Positions 11,779 through 21,284 of a stretch of 64,000 nucleotides of DNA are shown in pieces (positions within the stretch are counted from its first letter, which is position 1; each line of letters starts with the position of its first letter). The notes beneath the pieces were generated by a model that saw only the letters and a program-made list of their open reading frames with translations, was not told where the DNA came from and did not search any database. Source of the stretch: Rhizophagus irregularis (Eukaryota; Glomeromycota; Glomeromycetes; Glomerales; Glomeraceae). Both the position numbers and the translations under genes were made by a program. Location: positions 3,286,001 through 3,350,000 of the forward strand of contig NC_089443.1 in assembly GCF_026210795.1 (NCBI RefSeq), read 5' to 3'.

Positions 11779-12514
11779 ATGATGGACAACAATAAACATA
11801 ATTTTTCCCCTCACCCCTCTCCCCTTATTAAATTTGGTCAATTAAATGTTAATGGTTTATGTTCCCCGGTTCGACAACAACATTTGCTTAATTTTTTTCT
11901 CCACTCCTCTTTTGGTGCTTTATCTATTAATGATACGCGTCTTTCCCCTTCAAATGCTAAATTTATTTTCAAAAATGAACACTCCCAACATCACTTTAAG
12001 TCCTATTGGGCTTGTTCATCTTCTTCTTCTCGCCCTCATGATGGTGTTGGCATTTTGTTACGTAATCCCCTTCATAAACATGTTCAAACGATTGATCCTT
12101 GGAACGGTCGACTTCTTAAATTAGACTTGTTCTTTCATCAAACTAAAATTTCTATTATTTCTGTATATTATCCACCTTCTGGTTCTGTTCATCAATCTAT
12201 TTGCAATGATCTTATTGCCAAACTTCTTTCTTGGCTCGATTATGCCCGAGCCAATAATTATTTTGTAGTTATTCTTGGCGACTTCAATGTTGATGCAATC
12301 GCTCATTCTAATTATTCACCTAATCATTTTAAGCTTCTTCGCTTGCTTTCTTCTCGGTTTTTTACCGATCATCAAGCTCATTCCTCTACAAATGGTCCTT
12401 GATCCCACTTTCTTTCATGATAATGGATCTTCTAGACTGGATTATATTTGGTCTTCACCTGGTTTTCCTGCCTGCCTCTTTTTCGCAAGTGGTTACTTGC
12501 CCGGATCTCCTTGA
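11779..12514 (+). pseudogene. LINE endonuclease domain, frameshifted from RT
   Basis: From ATG 11,779 the reading shows endonuclease/exonuclease/phosphatase landmarks: FGQLNVNGL (metal-site Asn), SINDTRL (in place of the usual ET/DTHL), VYYPPSG and VILGDFNVD. It stops at 12,400. The C-terminal landmark NGSSRLDYIW lies one frame over (12,410-12,510), and DHKVLS, carrying the conserved DH pair, lies in the third frame, which is that of the reverse transcriptase. Two frame changes within about 100 bases thus separate endonuclease from RT. In an intact element this would be the N-terminus of one ORF2 of roughly 1,800 residues. Confidence 0.8.
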
Positions 12515-15500
12515 TCGTCCTTTTACAGATCACAAAGTTCTTTCAACTGTTTTTGATTTCAGTTCTTGCCTGGCTATTTTGGCTAAATCTCGTCTTAAAC
12601 AAAAAAAAGAAATGCGTACTATTTTCTCTTACGCTTCCACTTCAGTTGAACAATGGAATAATTTTACCTCTGAAGTAGATGATTCTCTTGGAGTTTATTT
12701 AGATAGACAATATCGCCCTAATTTTGATTTCTCCTCTCTTTCTCTTGATCGTATGTGGCATGCATTGAAAGCTGCCATAATTAGTGCTGCTATTGAAACT
12801 TTACCCTTTCAAAAAGTCTCCAACACACACCGACATTCGTACTCTCCTGAATTAGCTAAACTTATCGCTATTAACAAGTTTTTAGATCGATTTTTATATC
12901 GCCTTACTACTCGTCGTTCTACTCGGCCTACTCAGATTGCGCAAATGACTGCCGCTTTGCCCTCCCATCTTGAAAATCTTGCATCCTTACTTCCTGATTA
13001 CTCAGTTCCTACTTATTCTACAACCCCTGCATCTGTATTTAAATCGTTTTTACGATCACAGAAGACTTTAGTTTCTGCCTTTTTATCTACTAAATTCGCC
13101 CAACATCTTACGGACTCAGTGGAATATTATACTGCACTACGTGACGAACACTTTTCGAACTCGCTCGGCACCTTTATCGATTCTGCCTTATCAGTAGAAA
13201 AACGTTCAATTGTTCTTGACCGTGTTCTGGTCGTTTTGGACTCAACTCCTACTTTATTAACGGATCCTTCGGATATTAAACATGCGGCTGTTTCTCATTT
13301 TCAATCAATTGTTTCTCCTCCGTTGGTCCACTATTCTTCCATCACTTCATTTTCCGCCCGATGGCAACAAGCTTACACTCCTTTTACAAATGTGTCTGCT
13401 TCATTATATGATCCTGTTTTGGCGCCCATTTCCCTACAAGAATGGTCTGCTGTGATTTCCTCCATGCCAAATAACAAAGCTTCCGGCCCTTCAAAAATTT
13501 CTTATGAGATGATTAAACATCTGTCCGGTGAAGCCTTGGATTTCTCTCTTTTACTGGCCAATACCTGTCTTTCTCGCGGTGATATTCCTGCTGACTGGCG
13601 TGAAGCTGTGGTTTATCCTATTCCTAAACCTCACGAATTTGATGCTCAACTCAAGAACACTCGACCTATTACTCTTCTGGAAACAGTTCGAAAATGTGTA
13701 GTTAAGGTCGTCACGAATCGTCTTTCCAACATCCTTGCATATAATAAAATTCTTCAAGGTGGTAATTTTGCTGGTTTACCTGGTGGCTCTACTGATGTCC
13801 CTATCAAAATGCTGGATGCGATTATTCATCAACATAAACATGACTCTACTGATGATCAGGAACTATGGATCGTTTCTCAAGATATCTCTAAAGCTTTTGA
13901 TTCTATGGATTTAAATATGCTTAAATTAGCTTTAAATAGGTTACACATCCCTGCACTTTTAGTGCGATTTATTTTAAATCTTTTTACACGACGAAATAAT
14001 AAGATAATTACTTGTCATGGCGATACAGCTGCTTATAGAGTACGTGTTGGTATCGATCAAGGAGAAATCATTTCCCCTCTTCTTTGGGTTATTTATTTGG
14101 ATCCCTTACTCACTGTTTTGAATCAAGAAGCACGAGATCCTTTTATTTTAAAATCTTCAGCTCTTCTAAATTATTCTCCACTTGAATTTGAACAACATTC
14201 CTTACCAATTTCACATTTAACGTTTATGGATGATTCTACACTTATTGCCTCTTCAAAGTCCGGAATAGAAGATCGTCTTTCTATTACTGCTGAATTTTAT
14301 ACTTTAAATAATGTTCAAGCCAATTCAGCAAAATATGTTCTTCTTTCATCCTCTTCGCCTTCTTCGGAGATTACTTTTGAACTTTCACCTTCCCTTTTAA
14401 TTTCCGATATATCTCTTTCCCTTTCTTCTTTACCTCTTAAAACTTCATTTCGTTTTTTAGGAGTTTGGTTTTCTTTGTCCGCCTCTTCTGATTTTGTTCT
14501 GAAACAAGCGCGCTCCATGGTTAAAGATATGGCTGCTCTCTTGGGACCGAAGAAATTATTAGCACAACATGTGGCCTATCTCTATAATGCTGTCCTTCTT
14601 CCGCGATTGGAATTTCGTCTTCAAACTACCCTTTTCTCTGAAAGTACTATTCAATCAATAGTCAAGCCTATGTTTTCAGTACTTCGAAGAAAAGCTGGTC
14701 TTGCTGCGACTACCCCGTTGGCCTTATTATTTCTCAAACTTCCATTTTCGCTTCAGAATGCTTTTTATCGATTCCTTTCTTCCCATATCGCATCTTGGCA
14801 AAAAATTTTCACTCATCCTGATTTTACAGATTTTGCCCTTTATGCTATTTCCTATCTTCAAGGATACTTGGGTGCTGAAAGTTGCCCGACTACTATTAAC
14901 CTAGAACCATGGTCGCATATTGTTTCTTTACGAACGCATACCTTGTTTAATTCGCTTTTGTTTTCTTCGCGTTTGAACATCACGTGGTCTTTCTCCTTCC
15001 GGCCTCCGAGGCGCGATCTACAACCTGCTTTACCACTCCGATCTATTCTACCACATTCCATTTTTCAAACAAGTTGGAAACTTTGGAAAAACTTGAATAT
15101 ATTTGTGCTTGCTCAATTGGTTTCTCCTTGTGGACGTTATCTTACGAATTGGCCCGACCTTCGTTATCTCGGCATCGTTGGTCGTAAAGGACGGATTCCT
15201 AATTGGTTTACTTTTATTAATAATAATTTTCTTTCTTCTTCCTCTTCTACTTTACTTTTATCTTCATATTTTATTAATTCTTCTTTTACTTTAGCTTCTC
15301 CTTGTTTATTAGATCATACTGTTAAAGATTATTCTTTTTATCCTCAATGGGCTATTAATCTTGACTCTGCTACTCAAACTTTATCTGTTGGTCGTGTGTG
15401 TATCACTTATAAGAAACAAAACTCGGCTATTATGTCTCATTGGCTTCCTGTTTCTACTGTGGCTGATGAACGATCTTATAACCCTTGTCCTGGTTGTGCG

Positions 15501-17165
15501 GTTAACATTCCTGCCTTATCCAAGAAATCTGCCATTAAACAGCGCTGTAACAGCGAAAAGTGTTTTTTCAATGTTACCCTATCAGAAACTGTGGGCTACC
15601 CTACCAGAAATGCCAAAGTTTTCGCGGCTTATCTTCCCATTACTCTATCTACTTCATGGAGTTATGCGACTTCCTTGGCTCTTGTTCATTTTTCAAACGC
15701 TTCTCCCGCTCTTTCTCCTCTCTTTAAGGATAGAATCGATAGAATTGAAGATACTATTTTACCACTTTCGGTGCAATCTTTGTACACAGATGGTTCGTTC
15801 CATCCTGCCAATGATTCTTCGCCTTCTTCCATGACTTCTGCTTGGATTGCTCTTGATGATGATGGACTTGTTCTGGAATCTTCTTCCATGCATCTCCCTT
15901 CTTACTTTCCTTCCGCTTTGCGCTCTGAAATTTCTGCTGTCCTATTAGGATTGAATGCTCTTTTCCGTGATTCATCAATCTCTATTTATACTGATTGTAG
16001 TCAGTTAATTTCACTATGGACACGGTTTGTTGATGCTCCTTTCTCACCGAAGTTGCTCCGAGAACCTAATCATCTTCTTTGGCTTTCTATTCGACAACTT
16101 ATCATGGATCGTAATCTTAATGTCGAATTGATTAAAGTCCCTGCTCATGGCGATGATATCTACAATATACAAGCGGATTCTTTGGCAAAAGATGCTCGTT
16201 CGTCTTTAAAACCCACTACTCTACTTTCAACATTTTGTTATGCTCCATGCGTGTTGACTTTTAACTCCTTGCCAATTGACGTGAATATTCGACATTTTCT
16301 CCGCTCTATTGCTGATGCTCGTGCTCTTTTATCTTTCTGTTCACTTGCGCGTTTTACTGCTCTTGGTGCTCCTTCACTTTTTGATTGGGCTGGTATTTAT
16401 TTTTGCCTTTCACAAATTAAAGGTTTTGCTTCGCATAAGAATGGTCGTCCTGAATTTTGGATCTTCCGTATCAAACTTCTTTTGGATATGTTACCTACCT
16501 TAACTACTCTTCAACAACGCAAGCCTTATTTATATTCTCCCGATTGGCTTTGTCCGCAGTGTAATTCTGCTCCTGAAGATTTGAATCATCTTTGGACTTG
16601 CCCTTATATTCTTCCAGAGCTTAATCCATGTTTAACACATCGTTCTGAAGTCATTAAATTTAGAGATTCTTGTTTATCTTCTTTCCTATCTTTGAAATCT
16701 TTGGATATTTCTTTTCAAACCGAATTTTCTGCTTTGGATTGCTGGAACTATGATGCTCCTTCTTCATCCTGTCTTTGGCTTACTCGAGGATTGTTGCCTG
16801 CGCATTTAACGGCATTTTTGAATCAATTCTTTCCTCTCTCTGTTATATACAAGACTATTTCTCCCCTTCTTAATGACTTCCAAGTCGAATTATATGGTGA
16901 AATTTGGCTGTGTCGGAATGTTCTTTTCCATGCTTGGGAGGAGTCGCAGGGTATCTCGGCTGCTTCCAAATTACGTGGCCCATCTACAAATTCTTTCCCT
17001 AATACTACTTCTCCACAACAACACAACTCTTCTTTGGCGTCAGTTTCTCAGGATTCCTGGATTTCTTGGATATCCTCTTCTATAATTCGGGGTGGATCTT
17101 GGATCTCGCACTTGGATTTTCTGCGCCGCTTAACAGTTCAACCTCTTAGGATCTCTTTCTGGTAA
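12399..17165 (+). CDS. LINE ORF2: reverse transcriptase - RNase H - zinc finger
   Basis: The open frame is 1,588 codons; the nominal ATG lies inside the endonuclease tail and is not a native start. The RT core spans about residues 330-700: NKASGPSKISYEMIK, RPITLLETVRK, QDISKAFDS (Asp495), GIDQGEIISPLLW and FMDDS (Asp611/Asp612, with Met in place of the usual Ala before DD). RNase H follows at about 1,125-1,270 with Asp1131 (YTDGS), Glu1177 (RSEISA), Asp1199 (YTDCS) and Asp1260 (QADSLAK). A CPQC...HLWTC finger begins at Cys1385. An extra cysteine-rich knot (about 1,028-1,055) precedes RNase H. All catalytic residues are present, so this half could still act if expressed. Its role is to copy the LINE RNA into DNA at a nicked target. 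Confidence 0.9.
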   Translation: MIPLSFMIMDLLDWIIFGLHLVFLPASFSQVVTCPDLLDRPFTDHKVLSTVFDFSSCLAILAKSRLKQKKEMRTIFSYASTSVEQWNNFTSEVDDSLGVYLDRQYRPNFDFSSLSLDRMWHALKAAIISAAIETLPFQKVSNTHRHSYSPELAKLIAINKFLDRFLYRLTTRRSTRPTQIAQMTAALPSHLENLASLLPDYSVPTYSTTPASVFKSFLRSQKTLVSAFLSTKFAQHLTDSVEYYTALRDEHFSNSLGTFIDSALSVEKRSIVLDRVLVVLDSTPTLLTDPSDIKHAAVSHFQSIVSPPLVHYSSITSFSARWQQAYTPFTNVSASLYDPVLAPISLQEWSAVISSMPNNKASGPSKISYEMIKHLSGEALDFSLLLANTCLSRGDIPADWREAVVYPIPKPHEFDAQLKNTRPITLLETVRKCVVKVVTNRLSNILAYNKILQGGNFAGLPGGSTDVPIKMLDAIIHQHKHDSTDDQELWIVSQDISKAFDSMDLNMLKLALNRLHIPALLVRFILNLFTRRNNKIITCHGDTAAYRVRVGIDQGEIISPLLWVIYLDPLLTVLNQEARDPFILKSSALLNYSPLEFEQHSLPISHLTFMDDSTLIASSKSGIEDRLSITAEFYTLNNVQANSAKYVLLSSSSPSSEITFELSPSLLISDISLSLSSLPLKTSFRFLGVWFSLSASSDFVLKQARSMVKDMAALLGPKKLLAQHVAYLYNAVLLPRLEFRLQTTLFSESTIQSIVKPMFSVLRRKAGLAATTPLALLFLKLPFSLQNAFYRFLSSHIASWQKIFTHPDFTDFALYAISYLQGYLGAESCPTTINLEPWSHIVSLRTHTLFNSLLFSSRLNITWSFSFRPPRRDLQPALPLRSILPHSIFQTSWKLWKNLNIFVLAQLVSPCGRYLTNWPDLRYLGIVGRKGRIPNWFTFINNNFLSSSSSTLLLSSYFINSSFTLASPCLLDHTVKDYSFYPQWAINLDSATQTLSVGRVCITYKKQNSAIMSHWLPVSTVADERSYNPCPGCAVNIPALSKKSAIKQRCNSEKCFFNVTLSETVGYPTRNAKVFAAYLPITLSTSWSYATSLALVHFSNASPALSPLFKDRIDRIEDTILPLSVQSLYTDGSFHPANDSSPSSMTSAWIALDDDGLVLESSSMHLPSYFPSALRSEISAVLLGLNALFRDSSISIYTDCSQLISLWTRFVDAPFSPKLLREPNHLLWLSIRQLIMDRNLNVELIKVPAHGDDIYNIQADSLAKDARSSLKPTTLLSTFCYAPCVLTFNSLPIDVNIRHFLRSIADARALLSFCSLARFTALGAPSLFDWAGIYFCLSQIKGFASHKNGRPEFWIFRIKLLLDMLPTLTTLQQRKPYLYSPDWLCPQCNSAPEDLNHLWTCPYILPELNPCLTHRSEVIKFRDSCLSSFLSLKSLDISFQTEFSALDCWNYDAPSSSCLWLTRGLLPAHLTAFLNQFFPLSVIYKTISPLLNDFQVELYGEIWLCRNVLFHAWEESQGISAASKLRGPSTNSFPNTTSPQQHNSSLASVSQDSWISWISSSIIRGGSWISHLDFLRRLTVQPLRISFW

Positions 17166-17418
17166 CGGACTGGATTTTTGGATGTTGGATAGTTGACTCA
17201 CACTGGCCTTCGGGTAAAGTTGGGGTATGCGATTCTGTAATAGTTCAGTTTTTCTTTGCTTTAATTTTATTTTAGTTTAGATTTCTTTACTTGTATGAGT
17301 CGTGAAGCTACTCTTTTTATTTTTTATTAGTTTATTTTCTTATTTTTGTAATATTGTTCGATTATTTTTCGAAGTTCAAAATATAAATAAAAGATAAAGT
17401 CATAAGACTGTTTGCACA
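17166..17418 (+). other. LINE 3' untranslated region
   Basis: The 250 bases after ORF2 are conserved with the truncated copy (7,146-7,400 inverted), including ACTGGCCTTCGGGTAAAGTT and the terminal GATAAAGTCATAAGACTG. Conservation between two otherwise diverged subfamilies suggests this is the RNA end recognised by the reverse transcriptase. Confidence 0.65.
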
Positions 17419-18421
17419 ATAAAAGGATAAAACTACCACCATTCGATTCGTCTCAGTAAGACGATTCTAACAAGCTATGGTACATCTTTGTACGATTATT
17501 AGATGCCAAGTTATTTAATATATTCTTTATATAACTGTGATTATAAACGGTTCTTTTTAATATAAGATTTTTGAGGATAGGTGTGATAGTGACTATAGAT
17601 AGATTGTGACTATATAGGATAGATTTTAATAATAAAGTGTTTTGAACATTCAACTGGTGTGACTATATAGTAGAATGTGACTATAACGGGAGTGACTATA
17701 AAGGGAGTTGACTGTATATCCAAATACAAACTTTGTCAATATGATTTAGATTATCCTATAATTCTGCAGTTATATTGATCTACATTCTTAGCATCAATTG
17801 TATAGTTCGATATGTGGCTAATCACCAAAATTAGACACAAATTAACCTTGAAAAAATAACATCAGAAATTTTATATAATAAATTAATTTTCTTTACCATA
17901 ATATTCTGCTTCATTACAAAGCATTTTAATATACTTATTTATTTTTATTATGAAACTTCAAATCCTAATGAACAAAATAGAGATGATAAAATTTAACTTT
18001 ATGCATTTTTTTACAAGTTCACAAAAATAATTCTTTTTTTAGGGTTCTATGTAAAGTCAAATTGCCAGTTCTAAACATTAAAAATCATAATAATAAAAGT
18101 TGTTCCTCATAGCAAAATTTATATATTCTATTAAGCTTTATTATAACCATAATTAAATTTCAATGAGATCGTCAAAGTTGAATGCAAAAATTTTTTGTCA
18201 TCTAAAAAATACAACTTTTGACCAATAGTTAATCTTCAATTTTATAATATGAAATTAACAAATAATAATTTTTGTCATATAAATTAAGATTTAAGCTCTT
18301 TGCAAAAAAAAAATTTTATTAAAATAACTTCGTTTTTCATAAAATTAGATGAAAACTGAATTTTTGATAAAATTGCAGGCAAATTTGCCTGCAGTGTCTT
18401 ACTGTTTAAGGGATAAATTAA

Positions 18422-20718
18422 ATCAAATCTGAATATAAATTAATATTTAACTTAATTTAAGTTAATTTGGATCAAGTAATTTATCCTTTTCAAAAAGATA
18501 GTTATTGTAAGTTAAAAATTTAATTACTATATATATTTATTACTGAATTAGATAAGAAATATTCAGAATTCTACAACTTTTTACATTCTTAAAAGTCTAC
18601 TAAATTACTATTTCAATAAAAAATAAAAATAAAATAAGTAAAATAAAAAATAAAAATAACTAACCTTTTACAACTTCTAATATTTCTAGAAGTCCTTTAA
18701 AATCACTATTTTAAAAGAAGAAAAAAATAAGAATAAAGTAAATAATAAAAGTTCATCAAAATCATTATTTTAAAAGAAACTATTTTTAAAAAAATAAAAA
18801 TAAAGTAAAAAAATAAAAAAAAAAGAAATATATTAAATTTCTATACTTTTTGTTAAGGTTGTCTGCCTAAACCTCTCCAAAATTCTACGTTTAGTTTTTC
18901 CAAAATTTTACAATAGTTTTATTATAGTTTCGGCAAGGTTTTAGCAGTTTCAGCATTTATAATAGGTTTCATCAGGTTTCACTTTTCTCTAGAATTTTGC
19001 CAACTTTTTAATAAGACTTTTATATACTGTAGTTTTAGCAAAGTTTCACCATTTCAGCATTTTGCAAAACCCCCTAGTTTTTCCAGCAACCTTACTTTTT
19101 GTATTCTTAAAAATCTAAATCTAATCCATTTTTAATAAAAATATTAATATTAATTATTTTAATTAATTATAACTCTATTGCTATATATATTTTAATAAGT
19201 TGCAATCTATTCAATGTACAAAAAGTTTTTAGAAAAATTCTGGAAATCTTCTAAAAAATACTGAAATCTGCAGTAAAATGTCCAAAATTATTTAAGATTT
19301 AAAAAATTTTACCAGATTTTTCAAAAATCTTTTGAAAAATCTGGCAAATTTTGAATAGATTTTATATATAGAATCTATTACAATTTATACTTTTTGTATT
19401 AAACATTATGATTAATATCTTTAATTCTTAAAAAAATTTAAAAAAAATAAGATTAAATAATTAAATTTGATTATTTTATTTTAATTAATTTAAGATATTT
19501 TTTTTTATTTAACTGATTTTAAGTTAATTTTTTTTCAAAAAAAAAATTTTATAATATATATTTGATTACTATTTAACTATATAAATTACCTTTTAATTAA
19601 CTCAATTAATTTATTTAATATATTAAATAAAAAATTATTGGGTCCCGTAATCACCAGACATTGAAGATAGGGCCTTTATGGCTAACATGACCCATTACTA
19701 AATGAAGTCTACCTACAGAGTCAAACGATCACTCGACAGTGCACATGTGGGGTACTACCGGTATGACGAGTGGTTTGTAGTTTAATTATATTAGAGTAGT
19801 TATTAGGAAATTTTACTTTGTATATATTTTTTTTATTTTTTTACTTTAATAAAACTGCAAATGCGCTGTGGAAAAAAAATAAAAATAAAAATAAAAAATA
19901 AAAAATTATAAAATTATTATAAATCACTAGAAGTAATTTTATTAGTATTTTAAAATTGCTTGCCTAAATAGCTAAATCTCTCCAAATTTTATGATTAGTT
20001 TTTCTAAAATTTTAATATAATTTTATTATAGTTTCAGTAAAGTTTTAGTAGTTTTAGTATTTATAATAAGTTTTATCAGAATCCTACCTACTATTAAAAT
20101 AGGTCACCCTATGGTTTAAAGTAAAGTTTACATATAAAACTTTTTAAAGATTTTATTACAGTATAAAAGAAAATTTTATGTTATATTGTTATAATTTTTT
20201 TTCTTTTTAGTTAATTAACCAATAGAATTTAAGCAAATTCCAAGATAAGATTTTATATGAAAGTAAAATTTCTATCAGTAATATAACTTAGTAAGTAATA
20301 AATGGGATCTTATTTTATTAAATTTCATTTTTTCTAGAATTTTGCTAACTTTTAATAAGACTTTTATATAGTTTTAGCAAAGTTTTGCTATTTCAGTATT
20401 TGCTAATTTGTTAAAATCCTTTAATATTTCTAGCAATTTTACTAGTATCATATAATTTTTTAATAATATACAATTTGTCATACTTTCCTTAATTTCATCT
20501 TTACTATGTATTTTAAAAAAAAATTTTAATATAAGAAATCCTATTTATTATTTTTATAATTTTAGGCAAATTTTATAATTTTACTAAAATTTTCTTTTTA
20601 AATATTTGAGTAATATTATAATCCAAAAAAGGCAATTTTTTTTTTTATCAAAAATGGAAAAATACATTATATAAAATTTTAAAAAAGGAAATTTTTATAT
20701 TATATTTATATGGTATAC
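18422..20718. repeat. AT-rich intergenic zone with two diverged copies of a repeat
   Basis: There is no credible gene. Two diverged copies of one repeat are visible at 18,865-19,090 and about 19,955-20,450. Shared phrases include CTCTCCAAAATTCTACG (and its variant), TTTATTATAGTTTC, TCTAGAATTTTGC and TTAATAAGACTTTTATATA. The second copy is split by about 245 bp (near 20,080-20,325). The remainder is A/T low complexity. Confidence 0.5.
19643..19790. other. GC-richer island in AT-rich DNA
   Basis: About 150 bases from GGGTCCCGTAATCACC to GAGTGGTTTGTAG stand out by normal base composition between AT-only flanks. I found no tRNA A/B boxes, 5S signature or open frame. A fossil of an RNA-derived SINE or of another element is possible. 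Confidence 0.3.
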
Positions 20719-20771
20719 AGACCCTTACATTAATTTACCGGATTTCATGAAATTTACTTACTAGTAATATA
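20719..20771 (+). repeat. Left terminal inverted repeat, first part
   Basis: The first ~50 bases of the giant element match the right end at 36,095-36,146 in inverted orientation with few differences. The repeat resumes after the inserted MITE (21,152 onward: CATCAGGAATTTAAACACGG against CATCTGCAAATTGAATACGG). Confidence 0.75.
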
Positions 20772-20773
20772 TA

Positions 20774-21151
20774 GTAAAATTGATGATTTTTATGCTGTAT
20801 AAAAGTTTATGAATTTTTAATAAAATTCAGCCAGAATTTTTTTTTTAAAAAGCCAATCAATTATAATTATTAAATATTAAAACAAAAAAGAAAAATTTTT
20901 AAAATATAAAAAAATTTTCTCATTGCAAAGTATAAGCAATAATTTTTCTATATGTTTTTTTCATTTTTACATATAAAATTATTTCGTCTATTACTTTACA
21001 AATAAATATTTCTTTGCATTTTAAAATAGAATATTTCTGATTACTATATTTTTAAAAACTATAATCAATTGGCTTTCAAATAAAAAAAATTTGGCCAAAT
21101 TTTATTGCGAACTCATAAATTTTTATGCAACTCAAAAATCATCAATTTTAC
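20774..21151. mobile_element. TA-duplicating MITE inside the left terminal repeat
   Basis: The 378-bp foldback element has ends GTAAAATTGATGATTTTT and the reverse complement AAAAATCATCAATTTTAC. TA is present on both sides (20,772-20,773; 21,152-21,153). The inverted repeat reaches about 90 bp with small differences. The empty site is seen at the right end of the giant element. Probable Tc1/mariner-class MITE. Confidence 0.8.
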
Positions 21152-21284
21152 TACATCAGGAATTTAAACACGGCATAATGTTCCGTAAGTTTACGGATTT
21201 TTGTAAAATTACGTACATTTACGGCATAATGTTCCGTAGATTTATGGATTTCTGTAAATCTACGTAATTTTACGATCGAAATAT

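Larger units (their letters stand above)
9552..17418 (+). mobile_element. Near full-length non-LTR retrotransposon (LINE with RNase H)
   Basis: The 7.87-kb unit lies between perfect 15-bp duplications ATAAAAGGATAAAAC (9,537-9,551 and 17,419-17,433) inside the pogo-like MITE. Order: short 5' leader, gag-like ORF1 with a CCHC-type knuckle, apurinic-type endonuclease, reverse transcriptase, RNase H, C-terminal zinc finger, then a 250-bp 3' untranslated region. There is no long poly-A; the 3' end is GATAAAGTCATAAGACTG plus a few bases, shared with the truncated copy. RNase H placement recalls the I and Tad1 groups; the clade was not determined. GC content is clearly higher than in the flanks, especially at 9,700-10,700. 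Confidence 0.9.
7092..17714 (-). mobile_element. Pogo/Tigger-like MITE split by two LINE insertions
   Basis: The termini CAGTTAACTCTCTTTATAGTC and, reversed, CAGTCAACTCCCTTTATAGTC are flanked by TA (7,090-7,091 and 17,715-17,716). The three surviving pieces, 7,092-7,145, 8,924-9,551 and 17,434-17,714, add to 963 bp. In reverse complement they follow the intact sister at 31,061-32,020 (960 bp) in order. TA duplication, CAGT start and the sister copy support Tc1/mariner-pogo type mobility. It has no coding capacity of its own. Confidence 0.85.
7036..18417. mobile_element. Non-autonomous piggyBac-like element, copy B (host of nested insertions)
   Basis: The left end TTATCCCTTAAACGGTAA begins right after TTAA (7,032-7,035). 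The right end, reversed, is TTTATCCCTTAAACAGTAA and abuts TTAA (18,418-18,421). The GCAGGCAAATTTGCCTGC palindrome is present at the right and mutated at the left. Once the pogo-like MITE and its LINE cargo (7,092-17,716) are removed, only about 760 bp remain, with no transposase. The inner flank after 17,717 resembles the subterminal part of copy A (near 3,205-3,350, e.g. TATGTGGCTAA and ACATCAGAA). It is therefore a deletion derivative mobilised by a copy-A type transposase. Confidence 0.8.

Noticed and set aside
7092-17714. One single 10.6-kb transposon with CAGT...ACTG ends
   Set aside because: Two inner target-site duplications and the 960-bp sister copy show it is a short MITE carrying LINE insertions.
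19643-19790. Possible tRNA or 5S gene
   Set aside because: No A/B box pair, cloverleaf or 5S internal control region could be found on either strand.
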